From NCBI RefSeq assembly GCF_012927125.1, contig NZ_JABBFZ010000014.1, positions 148,655 to 212,654 on the forward strand: a stretch of DNA of 64,000 nt, given 5' to 3'. The DNA is from Paraburkholderia antibiotica (GTDB taxonomy: Bacteria; Pseudomonadota; Gammaproteobacteria; Burkholderiales; Burkholderiaceae). This document shows positions 35,155 through 44,482 of the stretch, piece after piece; position 1 is the stretch's first letter; the number at the start of each line of letters is the position of its first letter. Under the pieces are notes generated by a model. The model saw nothing but the letters and a program-made list of their open reading frames with translations. It was not told the DNA's origin and ran no database searches. The position numbers were made by a program, and so were the translations under genes.

Positions 35155-35308
35155 ATGCTCCTAAAACGGGCCTGGCGGGGCGGTCGTCCGTCGGGCGCCG
35201 CTGCCAGCCGTCCTTGCATCCGAATGGCGCGCATTACATGCGTCGCGCCTTCCCGAGCGGCGCTGCCCTGCTCTCCTCCTGCTTTTTGCCGAATTCCATG
35301 CCCCGGCT

Positions 35309-35716
35309 TTACTCTTCCTCGTCGTCTTCGCCGTAGAAGCGCACGACCATTTCTTCGAGCAGATTCCGGTCTTTCGGCGTCAGCGATGCAATTTTCGAAG
35401 CAAGTTCGATCGTTTCAGATGTTGGCGGATATTTTTCTCCACGCGCCATCGGTCTCGCGTTGGTGCCGGGCGAAGGTCCGTAGTGAAGCCAGTGTTCGTT
35501 GACGTTCAGCCATTCGGCGAGCGTGCGCAACTTGTCCGGTTTCGGAATCGTCGTGCCCGTCAGCCATTTGTGCGCGGTTTGCGGCGTGACGGAGCGCTCG
35601 CCGCGATAACGAAGATTGAATTGCTCGGCGAGTTTAGTCCCGCCGCGAATTTTCAGCGGCTCAAGCAAATCCTTCAACCTCTTGGCGAAGGCGGCTTTTT
35701 CTTTGTCGGTAGGCAT
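35309..35716 (-). CDS. CI-like HTH transcriptional regulator, copy 2
   Basis: 135 aa, same domain layout as copy 1 with TSETIELASK and NLLEEMVVRFYGEDDEEE in the C-terminal third. It is divergent from mnmE and shares the 380-bp intergenic region with it, so it may autoregulate and affect mnmE. Both copies have intact frames and the same ribosome-site context, implying the duplication is recent or maintained. Confidence 0.85.
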   Translation of the reverse strand: MPTDKEKAAFAKRLKDLLEPLKIRGGTKLAEQFNLRYRGERSVTPQTAHKWLTGTTIPKPDKLRTLAEWLNVNEHWLHYGPSPGTNARPMARGEKYPPTSETIELASKIASLTPKDRNLLEEMVVRFYGEDDEEE

Positions 35717-35934
35717 GGGCCAGATTGTGCAATTCAGCGTTCTCCCCATTGACAACTGACCAAGCTTGTATTTCTCTTATTTGAGATAAATTTAGCTTAC
35801 ATCCCAAGTCAGGCAGCACATTGCGCGAAATCGACTTTTTTCATCTTTCTATTGCCTGGCTTGCGTTTGCACAGAGACGAGCACCGCTCGAAAGTCCATT
35901 ATGCCGATTGGCTGCAGTAGCAATCCTAGCTTGA

Positions 35935-35950
35935 TTAGGATAAATCCTAA
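35935..35950. promoter_or_regulatory. Palindromic operator, copy 2 (in the mnmE upstream region)
   Basis: Same TTAGGATAAATCCTAA palindrome as at 35139, exactly 796 bp away. It lies between HTH copy 2 and mnmE, 146 nt ahead of the mnmE start. Confidence 0.6.
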
Positions 35951-36095
35951 ATACTCCCAAAACATGCCGAGCGATGCCGTCGCCCATCGGGCGCCGCTGC
36001 CAGCTGTCCTTGCATCCGAATGGCGCGCGTTACAATGCGTCGCGCCTTCCCGAGCGGCGCTGCCCTGCTCTCCTCCTGCTTTTTGCCGAATTTCC

Positions 36096-37490
36096 ATGCT
36101 CACGACCGACTCCGATCCCATCGTCGCCATTGCTACCGCGCCCGGCCGGGGAGGCATCGGCGTGGTGCGGATTTCGTTCGGCCGTGCCGGCGAAGCCGCG
36201 GCTCAGCCGCTGATGCAGGCACTCACCGGTCAGACGCTCGCGCCGCGCCACGCGAGCTACGTGCCGTTTCTCGATGCGAGCGGCAACCCGCTCGATCGCG
36301 GCATCGCGCTGTACTTTCCGGCGCCGCATTCGTATACGGGCGAGCACGTGCTCGAACTGCAGGGCCATGGCGGCCCGGTCGTGCTGCAACTCGTGCTGCA
36401 ACGTTGCATCGACGCCGGCCGCGCATTTGGCCTGCGGCTCGCCGAGCCCGGCGAATTCACGCGCCGCGCGTTTCTGAACGACAAGCTCGACCTCGCGCAG
36501 GCCGAAGCGGTCGCCGATCTGATCGAGGCAAGCACCGAGGCCGCCGCGCGTTCGGCCGGCCGCTCGCTCGACGGCGCGTTCTCGCGCGACATCCACGCGC
36601 TCGTCGAAGAAGTGATCACGCTGCGCATGCTGGTCGAGGCAACGCTCGATTTCCCGGAAGAGGAAATCGACTTTCTCGAAGCCGCCGACGCGCGCGGCAA
36701 GCTCGCGCGCATTCGCGAACGCCTCGCGCACGTGCTGAGCGAGGCGCGTCAGGGCGCGTTGCTGCGCGAGGGGCTGTCGGTCGTGCTCGCGGGGCAGCCG
36801 AACGTCGGCAAGTCGTCGCTGCTGAACGCGCTGGCCGGCGCGGAGCTCGCGATCGTCACGCCGATCGCCGGCACGACGCGCGACAAGGTCGCGCAAACCA
36901 TCCAGATCGAAGGCATTCCGCTGCATGTGATCGACACGGCCGGCCTGCGCGAGACCGACGACGAGGTGGAAAAGATCGGCATCGCGCGCACGTGGGGCGA
37001 GATCGAGCGCGCGGACGTGGTGCTGCATCTGCTCGACGCGCGCACCGGCATGACCGCCGACGACGAAACGATCGCCGCCCGTTTCCCGCGCGCCGTGCCG
37101 GTCGTGCGCGTGCTGAACAAGACCGACCTGATTGGGCTCGCACCGGCGACCCAGGCGCTCGACGCCGATCTCGAACTCAGCGAGGTGCGGCTCTCCGCGA
37201 AACAGGGCGATGGCGTTGGGTTGCTGCGCGACGAACTGCTGCGCATCGCTGGCTGGCAGGCGGGCGCGGAGAGCGTCTATCTGGCGCGCGAGCGGCATCT
37301 GATCGCGCTGCGCGCGGCCGAAGAACATCTCGCCACCGCCGCCGCGCATGCGGAACAGAACGCCCAGGCGCTCGATCTGTTCGCCGAAGAATTGCGACTC
37401 GCGCAGGATCAACTGAATTCGATTACCGGCGAGTTCAGCTCGGACGATCTGCTTGGAGTGATTTTCAGCCGATTCTGTATCGGCAAGTAA
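36096..37490 (+). CDS. mnmE: tRNA uridine-5-carboxymethylaminomethyl modification GTPase MnmE
   Basis: 464 aa GTPase that with MnmG modifies wobble U34 of several tRNAs. The N-terminal formyl-THF-binding domain has IVAIATAPGRGGIGVVRISG-type motif and HSYTGEHVLELQGHGG. The GTPase domain shows P-loop GQPNVGKSSLLNAL, switch GTTRDKV, DTAGLRETDDEVEKIG, NKTDL and SAKQGDG. It ends with the invariant FCIGK. The start at 36096 (MLTTDSDPIVAIATAPG) follows the duplicated leader. Confidence 0.97.
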   Translation: MLTTDSDPIVAIATAPGRGGIGVVRISFGRAGEAAAQPLMQALTGQTLAPRHASYVPFLDASGNPLDRGIALYFPAPHSYTGEHVLELQGHGGPVVLQLVLQRCIDAGRAFGLRLAEPGEFTRRAFLNDKLDLAQAEAVADLIEASTEAAARSAGRSLDGAFSRDIHALVEEVITLRMLVEATLDFPEEEIDFLEAADARGKLARIRERLAHVLSEARQGALLREGLSVVLAGQPNVGKSSLLNALAGAELAIVTPIAGTTRDKVAQTIQIEGIPLHVIDTAGLRETDDEVEKIGIARTWGEIERADVVLHLLDARTGMTADDETIAARFPRAVPVVRVLNKTDLIGLAPATQALDADLELSEVRLSAKQGDGVGLLRDELLRIAGWQAGAESVYLARERHLIALRAAEEHLATAAAHAEQNAQALDLFAEELRLAQDQLNSITGEFSSDDLLGVIFSRFCIGK

Positions 37491-37665
37491 CGCTGGCGGC
37501 ACGGACTCCCCTTCGAGTCCCGTTTAATGAAGCGCGGCAAGAAAATTCTGCGTACTCCACGTAAGCTAAAAATCTCGCCTTGCCTACCTAAATCACGCCG
37601 AATCTTTGGTACACAGACGGCATAAGCATTAAAATCGCGGCAATCCGTGTATCAAGGATACCAGC

Positions 37666-38853
37666 ATGCCGCGCCTCGCCACACCCCTCACCGAATCCCA
37701 GATCCGCGCGCTCGAACCGCGCGCCACCCGTTACTGCGTCGCCGACGGCAGCGGCCTCGTGATCGAGGTCATGACGACCGGCAGCAAGATCTGGCGCTTT
37801 CGCTACACGCTGAACGGTAAGCGCCAGCCGCTCGCGACGATCGGCGACTACCGGATGATTTCGTTGCGCGTCGCCCGCGCGAAGGCGCAAAAGTACGCGG
37901 CGCTGGTCGCGCAGGGCATTTCGCCGGTGGCCACCGCGCGGCGCGACCGCGGCGCCGAAAGCAAGGCCGACGTCCTGCGCGAAGCCGCCGAGCTGTATGT
38001 CGCGACCGCGCTCGCCGGCAAATCTCACGAATACCGCCGCACCACCCGGCGCGCGCTCGACAAGGACGTGCTGCCCGCCATCGGCGGCAAGCCGATCGGC
38101 GCGGTGAGCGCCGACGACATCGTCGCGATCTGCGAGCGCATCAAGAGCCGGGGCTCGCCGAAGATGGCGCTGCACACGCGCAACGTCGTGAAGCGCCTGT
38201 ACGCTTATCTGATCGCGCGACAACTCGCGACGCACAATCCGGCGGAGATCGTGCCGGCGCGCTCGATCGCGACCTTCGACAGCCGTACCCGCGTGCTGTC
38301 CGGCGCCGAAATCGGCGTGACGCTGCGCACGATCGAGACATCGAACATTCGCCGGCCGCTGAAACTCGCGCTGCATCTGCTGGTGCTGACGATGGCGCGC
38401 AAGTCCGACCTGGTGGAATCGAAGTGGGCCGAATTCGACCTCGACGACGCGCGCTGGACGATCCCCGCCGCCCGCCTGAACGCGCGCGCGGACCGGGTCG
38501 TCTACCTGCCGCGCCAGGCGGTCGCACTGCTGCGCGAACTGCGGCACGCGCGCTCCAGCGAGAATTACGTATTCCCGAGCGTGCGCGGCGACGACCGGCC
38601 GATCGCGAAAAGCACGCTGAATCAGGCGGTCAAGGCGCTGGGGCTCGACGTGGAGCATTTCGTGCTGCATGACTTTCGTCGCACCGCGTCGACGCATCTG
38701 CGCGACATGGAGCAGCAATCGGGCGCGCGTGACGTCATGCAGAGTGAAGCAACCGATGAAGCGGCGCGCCAGCGCCACCTGCTTCAGAGTTGGGCGGATT
38801 TTGTCGATAGCCAGATAGACGCCGCGCGGCACGTGGCGAACGGGGCGGCCTGA
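37666..38853 (+). CDS. Tyrosine-recombinase-like integrase lacking the catalytic tyrosine
   Basis: 395 aa of the P4-integrase type. The N-terminal DUF4102-like domain is at 1-90 (LTESQIRALEPRATRYCVADGSGLVIEV...WRFRYTLNGKRQ), the SAM-like core-binding domain at ~105-190, and the catalytic domain at ~205-395. The first catalytic Arg occurs in MARKSDLVESKW and the HxxR box in LHDFRRTAST. Where intact relatives continue with the H/W and nucleophile Tyr (AHxxxN...AYNR), this protein has LRDMEQQSGARDVMQSEATDE and contains no Tyr before its end, then resumes the usual LLQSWADFVD tail. It is probably inactive or domesticated. Confidence 0.8.
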   Translation: MPRLATPLTESQIRALEPRATRYCVADGSGLVIEVMTTGSKIWRFRYTLNGKRQPLATIGDYRMISLRVARAKAQKYAALVAQGISPVATARRDRGAESKADVLREAAELYVATALAGKSHEYRRTTRRALDKDVLPAIGGKPIGAVSADDIVAICERIKSRGSPKMALHTRNVVKRLYAYLIARQLATHNPAEIVPARSIATFDSRTRVLSGAEIGVTLRTIETSNIRRPLKLALHLLVLTMARKSDLVESKWAEFDLDDARWTIPAARLNARADRVVYLPRQAVALLRELRHARSSENYVFPSVRGDDRPIAKSTLNQAVKALGLDVEHFVLHDFRRTASTHLRDMEQQSGARDVMQSEATDEAARQRHLLQSWADFVDSQIDAARHVANGAA

Positions 38854-39109
38854 CGGCATTGTCATGGGTTTTGGCGTGATGCGCCGTTTGCCGCCGTGCA
38901 GCCGGTGGATTGGTACACAAGCCTAGTCGACCATGCGCCAAACCAGCACGGATAAAAGAAAAATCTTCAAAAATACAGGTTTCGAAACCGGCCAAAAGCC
39001 GGCCACAAACGTGCGATAGCCGCTTCAAGCGGCCGCTTCACATCGTCGTTCTTTCCCCGCTTCCATCGCCTACACTCAGAGATGGACGCAAGCCGTTACG
39101 GAGGTTCCG
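38854..39109. other. Gap after the integrase-like gene
   Basis: 256 bp with AT-rich 38930-38990. No gene is supported; it should carry the promoter of the 53-aa protein. Confidence 0.4.
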
Positions 39110-39271
39110 ATGTCTGAATCGCTGCTCGCCTATCTGATGGGGCCCGTCGTCATGATCGTGGTCGGCTTCGCCATCTGGATGACGTCGCGTCACCGCGACC
39201 CGTCGCAGCCGCCCAGGCTCGAGCGCTGGCTCGATACGCACTACGCGGAGTGGCTGCATCACAAGCATTAA
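39110..39271 (+). CDS. Small single-TM membrane protein
   Basis: 53 aa: one hydrophobic helix near the N-terminus (LMGPVVMIVVGFAIWM), then a cytosolic basic and aromatic tail RLERWLDTHYAEWLHHKH. A strong GGAGG lies 6 nt before the ATG, and a terminator follows 18 nt after the stop, so it is a self-contained gene. No named family is recognised, function unknown. Confidence 0.7.
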   Translation: MSESLLAYLMGPVVMIVVGFAIWMTSRHRDPSQPPRLERWLDTHYAEWLHHKH

Positions 39272-39288
39272 GCCGTACATCGAATTGC

Positions 39289-39319
39289 AAAGGCCGTCGC
39301 ATCGAGCGACGGCCTTTTT
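39289..39319 (+). terminator. Terminator of the 53-aa protein gene
   Basis: GGCCGTCGC / GCGACGGCC stem with loop ATCGA, followed by TTTTT. Confidence 0.85.
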
Positions 39320-39412
39320 GTCTGTGGACCTGTCTGCGAACCGCGCGCCTGCATCGCTGGCGCGCATCGACCTTGTTCACGCAACGCCGCGTTTACACGC
39401 GCGCCGGCGAAC

Positions 39413-39757
39413 TCACCAGCCCGGCTGCGGTTGCGGCTGCGCGTAACCGTACTGTCCCGGCGGCGGCGCACCGCACGCGACATACGCGCGCTGATACTGG
39501 TCGTAGCAATAGCCGGGGGGCGGCGCCGCATACGCGGGGGCCTGCTGATACGCTGGCTGCGCATACACCGGTTGCGCGTAGACCGGCTGCTGATAAGCGA
39601 CCACCGGCGCCGGCGTCAATGCGGACGACACCACCGCGCCCAGCACCGCGCCGCCGATCAGCGCACCCACGACGTCACCGCCATGTCCGTGCGCGGACGC
39701 CTGGCCCGCCATCGTCAAACTACCCGCCATTACCAACGCTACTGCGATCTTTTTCAT
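39413..39757 (-). CDS. Exported Tyr/Pro/Gln-rich protein with glycine-zipper-like segment
   Basis: 114 aa. Signal peptide MKKIAVALVMAGSLTMAG ending ASA-HG. Then a Gly/Ala-rich hydrophobic stretch (GGDVVGALIGGAVLGAVV) resembling a glycine-zipper membrane segment, and a low-complexity C-terminus with repeats of YAQP/YQQ and a CYDQYQRAYVACG pair that could form a disulfide. A periplasmic or outer-membrane location is likely. Function not known. The start at 39757 is preferred to longer upstream frames because it begins the signal peptide. Confidence 0.78.
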   Translation of the reverse strand: MKKIAVALVMAGSLTMAGQASAHGHGGDVVGALIGGAVLGAVVSSALTPAPVVAYQQPVYAQPVYAQPAYQQAPAYAAPPPGYCYDQYQRAYVACGAPPPGQYGYAQPQPQPGW

Positions 39758-40051
39758 ATTGAGCTCCAGCCACTGAGGCATGAACGGATTGTGGCCCGCA
39801 TGCGCCGAAATAGATGCTGCAGTTGGTAACGGAAGATTAACTATGTAACAGGCACATAACGGCACGCGCCGCCGCATCGGTATTTACGCGTTATGCCTGG
39901 GTTTTTGCCTTCTAATCCACGCAAAATGCCCGTGTGATCCATGTAGAATTCGCCGCAAGAGCCGTCGGATTACTCCGACGAAACAGAAAAGCTTTCCAAT
40001 CCGACGATCCGGCCCGACAGGCGGATACGCGGGGCGATCCAGGCAGGGGGC

Positions 40052-41683
40052 ATGCGCGTGAAACAATGGACCATCCGTCAACGGATTCTTTGCAGCTTCG
40101 GGATCGTGCTGATCGTGATGCTGGCAATGGCGATCGTCGCGTTCGAACAACTCGGCGGCATCGATCAGGATGCGAAGAGCCAGCAGCAGGATTCGATGCG
40201 AGGCCTCTACTATGCGACCTCGATGCGCGCGGCCTGGGTCGAGAACTACACGACCACGCAGCGACTGATCTTCGTCGATACGGACGCCGATTCCACCCGG
40301 CGCGACATGGCGCGTTTGCAGGACACGCAGCAGACGCTGCAAAAACTCATCAACGACTACGGCGCGACGGTCTTTCGCACCACCGACCGCGAACTCTTCA
40401 ACGAATTCCGCCAGTTCCACACGCAGTACGTGCCGATCCAGGCCTCGCTGCTCAATAGCCTGCCGACCTCGAAGGACAACGCCGCGCGCATCTTCAACGC
40501 GCAGTTGACGCCGACCTGGGAAAGCGGCCGGCTGACGGTGCGCAAGCTGGTCGAGAACAACAAGAGCTACGCGGACCAGTCTACCGAAAACATCCGCAAA
40601 TCGGTGGAAACGACCCGCATCGTGCTGCTCGTGATGCTGCTGCTCGCCGCGGTCGTCGCGGTGCTGGCCGGCTACTGGCTGCTGCGCGCGGTCACGGTGC
40701 CGATGGCGAAGGTGCTGCAGGTGGTCGATGTGATGCGCACCGGCGATCTGACGCAGCGTCTGCAACTGAACCGCTCCGACGAAATCGGCGCGCTCGAGTC
40801 GGGCTTCAACCGCATGACCGACGAACTGACCGCGCTGGTCGGCCAGGCGCAAAAATCGGCGGTGCAGGTGACGACGTCGGTCACCGAAATCGCCGCGACC
40901 TCGCGCGAACAGCAGGCCACCGCGAACGAGACCGCCGCGACCACGACCGAAATCGGCGCGACCTCGCGCGAGATCTTCGCAACCTCGCGCGACTTGCTGC
41001 GCACGATGAACGAGGTGTCGGAAGTGGCGGGCCAGTCGGCCGCGCTCGCCGGCACCGGCCACGCGGGGCTCGCGCGCATGGAGGAAACCATGCGCCACGT
41101 GATGGAGGCGGCCGGCTCGGTCAACGCGAAGCTCGCGATCCTCAACGAGAAGGCCGGCAACATCACTCAGGTCGTCGCGACCATCACCAAGGTCGCGGAT
41201 CAGACCAACCTGCTGTCGCTGAACGCGGCGATCGAAGCGGAAAAAGCCGGCGAATACGGTCGCGGCTTCGCGGTCGTCGCGACCGAAATCCGCCGCCTCG
41301 CCGATCAGACCGCCGTCGCGACCTACGACATCGAACAGATGGTCAAGGAGATCCAGTCGGCGGTCGCCGCGGGCGTGATGGGCATGGACAAGTTCTCCGA
41401 GGAAGTGCGCCGCGGCATGCACGACGTGCAGAACGTCGGCGGTCATCTGACGCAGATCATCGAACAGGTGCAGCAGCTCGCGCCGCGCTTCTCGATGGTC
41501 AACGAAGGCATGCAGACCCAGGCGACCGGCGCCGAGCAGATCACCCAGGCGCTGACGCAGTTGTCCGAGGCCGCGCAGCAAACCGCGGAATCGCTGCGCC
41601 AGTCGACCCAGGCGATCGACGACCTGACCCACGTCGCCAACAGTCTGCGCACCGGCGTGTCGCGCTTCAAGGTCGTGGCCTGA
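40052..41683 (+). CDS. wspA: Wsp-type methyl-accepting chemoreceptor
   Basis: 543 aa inner-membrane receptor that senses surface contact in the Wsp system. TM1 ~10-30 (LCSFGIVLIVMLAMAIVAF), a periplasmic four-helix-bundle domain to ~190, TM2 VVLLVMLLLAAVVAVLAGYWLL, a HAMP domain (RAVTVPMAKVLQVVDVMRTGDL), and the signalling hairpin with tip NLLSLNAAIEAEKAGEYGRGF split across two motifs (NLLSLNAAIEAEKAG and EYGRGFAVVA). The unusually Thr/Ser/Glu-rich methylation helix (ATANETAATTTEIGATSREI) is typical of WspA. First gene of wspABCDEFR. Confidence 0.93.
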   Translation: MRVKQWTIRQRILCSFGIVLIVMLAMAIVAFEQLGGIDQDAKSQQQDSMRGLYYATSMRAAWVENYTTTQRLIFVDTDADSTRRDMARLQDTQQTLQKLINDYGATVFRTTDRELFNEFRQFHTQYVPIQASLLNSLPTSKDNAARIFNAQLTPTWESGRLTVRKLVENNKSYADQSTENIRKSVETTRIVLLVMLLLAAVVAVLAGYWLLRAVTVPMAKVLQVVDVMRTGDLTQRLQLNRSDEIGALESGFNRMTDELTALVGQAQKSAVQVTTSVTEIAATSREQQATANETAATTTEIGATSREIFATSRDLLRTMNEVSEVAGQSAALAGTGHAGLARMEETMRHVMEAAGSVNAKLAILNEKAGNITQVVATITKVADQTNLLSLNAAIEAEKAGEYGRGFAVVATEIRRLADQTAVATYDIEQMVKEIQSAVAAGVMGMDKFSEEVRRGMHDVQNVGGHLTQIIEQVQQLAPRFSMVNEGMQTQATGAEQITQALTQLSEAAQQTAESLRQSTQAIDDLTHVANSLRTGVSRFKVVA

Positions 41684-41737
41684 CGCGCGTCATACGATCC
41701 GTCGAAGCCCGCTTCATTCACGTTTGCGCCCACGCCG

Positions 41738-42202
41738 ATGCTCTTCATTCTTTTCACGCTCGACAGCGAACGCTACGTGATCGACGCGACTCAGGTGGAG
41801 CGCATGATGCCGCTCGATCCGGGTGCGCCGCCGAAGACGATCCCCGGCGCGCCGTCGTGGGTCGCGGGCGTGCTCGAACACGACGGCGCGCCGCTGCCGC
41901 TCATCGACGTGCCCGCGCTCGCGCTCGGCCGCCGCGCCGCGCAGCTGATGTCGACGCGCGTCGTGCTGGTGCGCTATCCGCATGCGGGCCGCGAACGTCT
42001 GCTCGCGCTGCTGCTGGAAGGCGCGACGCGCACGATTCGTCTGGATCCCGAAGCATTTCGCGAGACCGGCATCGACACGCCGCACGCGCGCTATCTCGGC
42101 CCGGTCGCGAGCGAAGGGGGCGGCCTCGTGCAGTGGATCCGCGTCGACGCACTGTTGCCCGACGACGTGAAGGCGCTGCTCTTTCCCGAGGCGCACGCAT
42201 GA
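41738..42202 (+). CDS. wspB: CheW-like scaffold protein WspB
   Basis: 154 aa CheW domain linking receptor WspA to kinase WspE. Motifs: MLFILFTLDSERYVIDATQVERMMPL, GVLEHDGAPLPLIDVPAL and LLPDDVKALLF. Starts 54 nt after wspA, and its stop overlaps the wspC ATG (ATGA). Confidence 0.9.
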   Translation: MLFILFTLDSERYVIDATQVERMMPLDPGAPPKTIPGAPSWVAGVLEHDGAPLPLIDVPALALGRRAAQLMSTRVVLVRYPHAGRERLLALLLEGATRTIRLDPEAFRETGIDTPHARYLGPVASEGGGLVQWIRVDALLPDDVKALLFPEAHA

Positions 42203-43794
42203 ACGCGCATCACGACAACGCGCCGCTTTATCGCCACTTCACCGCTCTGCTGCATCGAACGATGGGGCTCGACGCGAGTTCGCTCGGACTTCACGCGATC
42301 GAACGCGCGGTCGATCAGCACGTGGCCGGCTGGCGCGAGACCGCGTGTGCCGATGCGACGCTCGCCGATTACTGGAACGCGGTCCAGGCGTCGCCGGCGC
42401 TGCTGCAGGCGCTGATCGAAACGCTGACGGTGCCGGAGACCTGGTTCTTCCGCGACGCCGACGCGTTCCGCGCACTCGCGCGGCTCGCGCACGAACGTCT
42501 GGACGAACGCCTACGCACGCGCGGTCATACGCTGCCGTTGCGCATCCTGAGCCTGCCGTGCTCGACCGGCGAGGAGCCGTACACGATCGCGATGGCGCTG
42601 TTCGACGCCGGTCTCGACGCCGCGCAGTTCCGCATCGACGCGATGGATATCAACGAACGCTCGCTCGCCTTGGCTCAGCGCGCGCACTACGGGCGCAATT
42701 CGTTTCGCGGCAACGCGCTGGCGTTTCGCGACGCGCACTTCAGCCGCACCGAGGACGGCTGGCGGCTCGCGCCGCGCATCGTCGATACGGTGCGCTTCGC
42801 GCACGCGAATCTGATGCAGCTCGATGCCGCCGCGCTCGGCGTGTACGACTTCGTGTTCTGCCGCAACGTGCTGATCTACTTCGATCGCGACACGCAGCAG
42901 ATCGCGTTGCAGGCGCTCAACAGCGTGCTCGCCGATGGCGGCACGCTGTTCGTCGGGCCCGCCGAGACCGGGCTCCTGATGCGCTACGGCATGCAGTCCG
43001 CGAAGATTCCGCTGGCGTTCGCGTTCCATCGCGCGGCGCCGGACAACACGCAGGCGAACGGCTGGCACACCGCGCCGCTCGCCACCGCCGCCGCGCTCGC
43101 GATGACCCCACCGCCCGCGCTCGTGCTCGCGTCTGCACCGGTGTATTCGGCGGAACCGTTCGCGTGGCCGGATCCGGTCGCGCGCAATCCGTTCGATGCT
43201 TGCACGCCGCAATGGGCGGTGCCGCCGACCACGTCGACGTCCGCGTCCACCTCCGGGGCGGCGGCGCAACCGCGGTGGTCGACAGTGCAAGCGGCGCCAC
43301 AAGCGAAGCCGGCTTTCGGCGCGCCCATTGGCGCCGCTAGCGTAGTTCGAGGCATTCCGGCCGGCACGCCGCAGATCGACACCTCCGTCAGCGCGCCAGG
43401 CCACGCGCAACGCAGGCCTCAGGCGTCGACGCCGATGCACAACCCGTCGCCCGACATACCCGGCGCGCCTCTCGCTGCCGCTCGCGACACGTTGCGCGCC
43501 GCGCACGACCTCGCCGACGCCGGCCGTCTCGACGAAGCCGCCGCCGCGGTCAACGCGTATCTCGAACAGCACGCGCCGTACGCGGACGCGTTCTATCTGC
43601 TCGGCGTGCTCGCCGACGCGAACGGCGAAACGAACGTCGCTCGCGGCCAGTATCGCAAGGCGCTCTATCTCGACCCGCAGCACGCGGAAGCGCTCGCGCA
43701 TCTGGCCGCGCTGCTCGAACTCGAAGGCGACCGCGACGGCGCGCGTCTGCTGATGCAACGCGCGTCGCGCGCGCAGGGGGTGTCCCGTGCGTGA
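42199..43794 (+). CDS. wspC: CheR-type methyltransferase with TPR tail, WspC
   Basis: 531 aa. The CheR all-alpha N-domain and the AdoMet-binding domain are recognisable: VPETWFFRDADAFRAL, LRILSLPCSTGEEPYTIAMAL (motif I), AMDINERSLALAQRAHYG and VFCRNVLIYFDRDTQ. A long Pro/Ala/Thr-rich linker (~300-430) leads to TPR-like repeats (DAFYLLGVLADANGE, YRKALYLDPQHAEALAHL). It methylates receptor glutamates on WspA and so raises WspE activity; the TPR tail is a hallmark of WspC. GTG/ATG overlaps couple it to wspB and wspD. Confidence 0.92.
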   Translation: MNAHHDNAPLYRHFTALLHRTMGLDASSLGLHAIERAVDQHVAGWRETACADATLADYWNAVQASPALLQALIETLTVPETWFFRDADAFRALARLAHERLDERLRTRGHTLPLRILSLPCSTGEEPYTIAMALFDAGLDAAQFRIDAMDINERSLALAQRAHYGRNSFRGNALAFRDAHFSRTEDGWRLAPRIVDTVRFAHANLMQLDAAALGVYDFVFCRNVLIYFDRDTQQIALQALNSVLADGGTLFVGPAETGLLMRYGMQSAKIPLAFAFHRAAPDNTQANGWHTAPLATAAALAMTPPPALVLASAPVYSAEPFAWPDPVARNPFDACTPQWAVPPTTSTSASTSGAAAQPRWSTVQAAPQAKPAFGAPIGAASVVRGIPAGTPQIDTSVSAPGHAQRRPQASTPMHNPSPDIPGAPLAAARDTLRAAHDLADAGRLDEAAAAVNAYLEQHAPYADAFYLLGVLADANGETNVARGQYRKALYLDPQHAEALAHLAALLELEGDRDGARLLMQRASRAQGVSRA

Positions 43795-44482
43795 ACATCG
43801 CGACATCGTCTTCGACGACTGCTGGAACCGCATCGGCGTGCGCGGCGACTCGTCGTGCGAACGGCTCGCCGAATACGTGCGCTGCCTGAATTGCCCGGTG
43901 TTCGAGGTGGCCGCGGCGAAACTACTCGATCAGCCGGTGCCGCTCGTCGAACTGCCGCGACACGACGCGCGTGCGACTCCGGCAACGCCGCGCGGCACGC
44001 CCGCGTCGCAGCGGGAAGCCACCGAATCGTTCCTCGTGTTCCGCATCGGCGGCGAATGGCTCGCGCTGCCGACGCCGATTTTCAGGCGCATCGTGCAGAC
44101 GCGTACCGTGCATACGTTGCCGCACCGGCAGCATCGCGCGGTGCTCGGCGTCGTCAACGTACAGGGGCAATTGCTGGTGTGCCTGTCGCTCGCGCATCTG
44201 CTCGGCTTCGAACCGCAGACCGCCGGCGCGCGCGACGACCGCACGCGCCTCGATCTGCCGCGCCTGCTGGTGGTGGCGCGCGACGAAGAACACGCGGTGT
44301 TTCCGGTCGACCAGGTCGACGGCGTGCAGCGCTTTGCACCGTCGACGTTCTGCGCGCCCCCCGCGACGCTGTCGCAAAGCGCCGCGCTGCACACGCGCGC
44401 GGTCGTGCCGTGGCGCGGCGTGAGCGTCGGCCTGCTCGACACCGACGCGCTGTTCGACACCTTGAACCGGAGCCTCGGATGA
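43787..44482 (+). CDS. wspD: CheW-like protein WspD
   Basis: 231 aa. N-terminal ~75 residues contain a short Cys-containing segment (DDCWNRIGVRGDSSCERLAEYVRCLNCPV), broken here as DDCWNRIGVRGD and CERLAEYVRCLNCPVF, that is typical of WspD. The CheW domain follows (FLVFRIGGEWLALPTPIF, LGVVNVQGQLLVCLSLA, VFPVDQVDGVQRF). GTG start at 43787 inside the wspC end (8-nt overlap); the stop overlaps the wspE ATG. Confidence 0.9.
   Translation: MREHRDIVFDDCWNRIGVRGDSSCERLAEYVRCLNCPVFEVAAAKLLDQPVPLVELPRHDARATPATPRGTPASQREATESFLVFRIGGEWLALPTPIFRRIVQTRTVHTLPHRQHRAVLGVVNVQGQLLVCLSLAHLLGFEPQTAGARDDRTRLDLPRLLVVARDEEHAVFPVDQVDGVQRFAPSTFCAPPATLSQSAALHTRAVVPWRGVSVGLLDTDALFDTLNRSLG

Larger units (their letters stand above)
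34507..35301. repeat. Tandem duplication, unit 1 (about 796 bp)
   Basis: This segment is repeated at a constant offset of 796 bp. It includes a complete HTH regulator gene, its AT-rich upstream region with a palindromic operator, and a copy of the mnmE leader ending in a stranded start-codon remnant near 35298. Divergence between the units is a few percent, higher near the operator-to-leader boundary around 35160. Confidence 0.88.
35303..36098. repeat. Tandem duplication, unit 2 (about 796 bp)
   Basis: Second copy of the duplicated segment. Its right end runs into the real mnmE start at 36096, which shows that the original unit comprised the regulator plus the mnmE 5' leader. Confidence 0.88.

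Noticed and set aside
37491..37665. Attachment site for the integrase-like gene
   Set aside because: No tRNA 3' end and no direct repeat across the gene could be found by eye, and the enzyme lacks its tyrosine.
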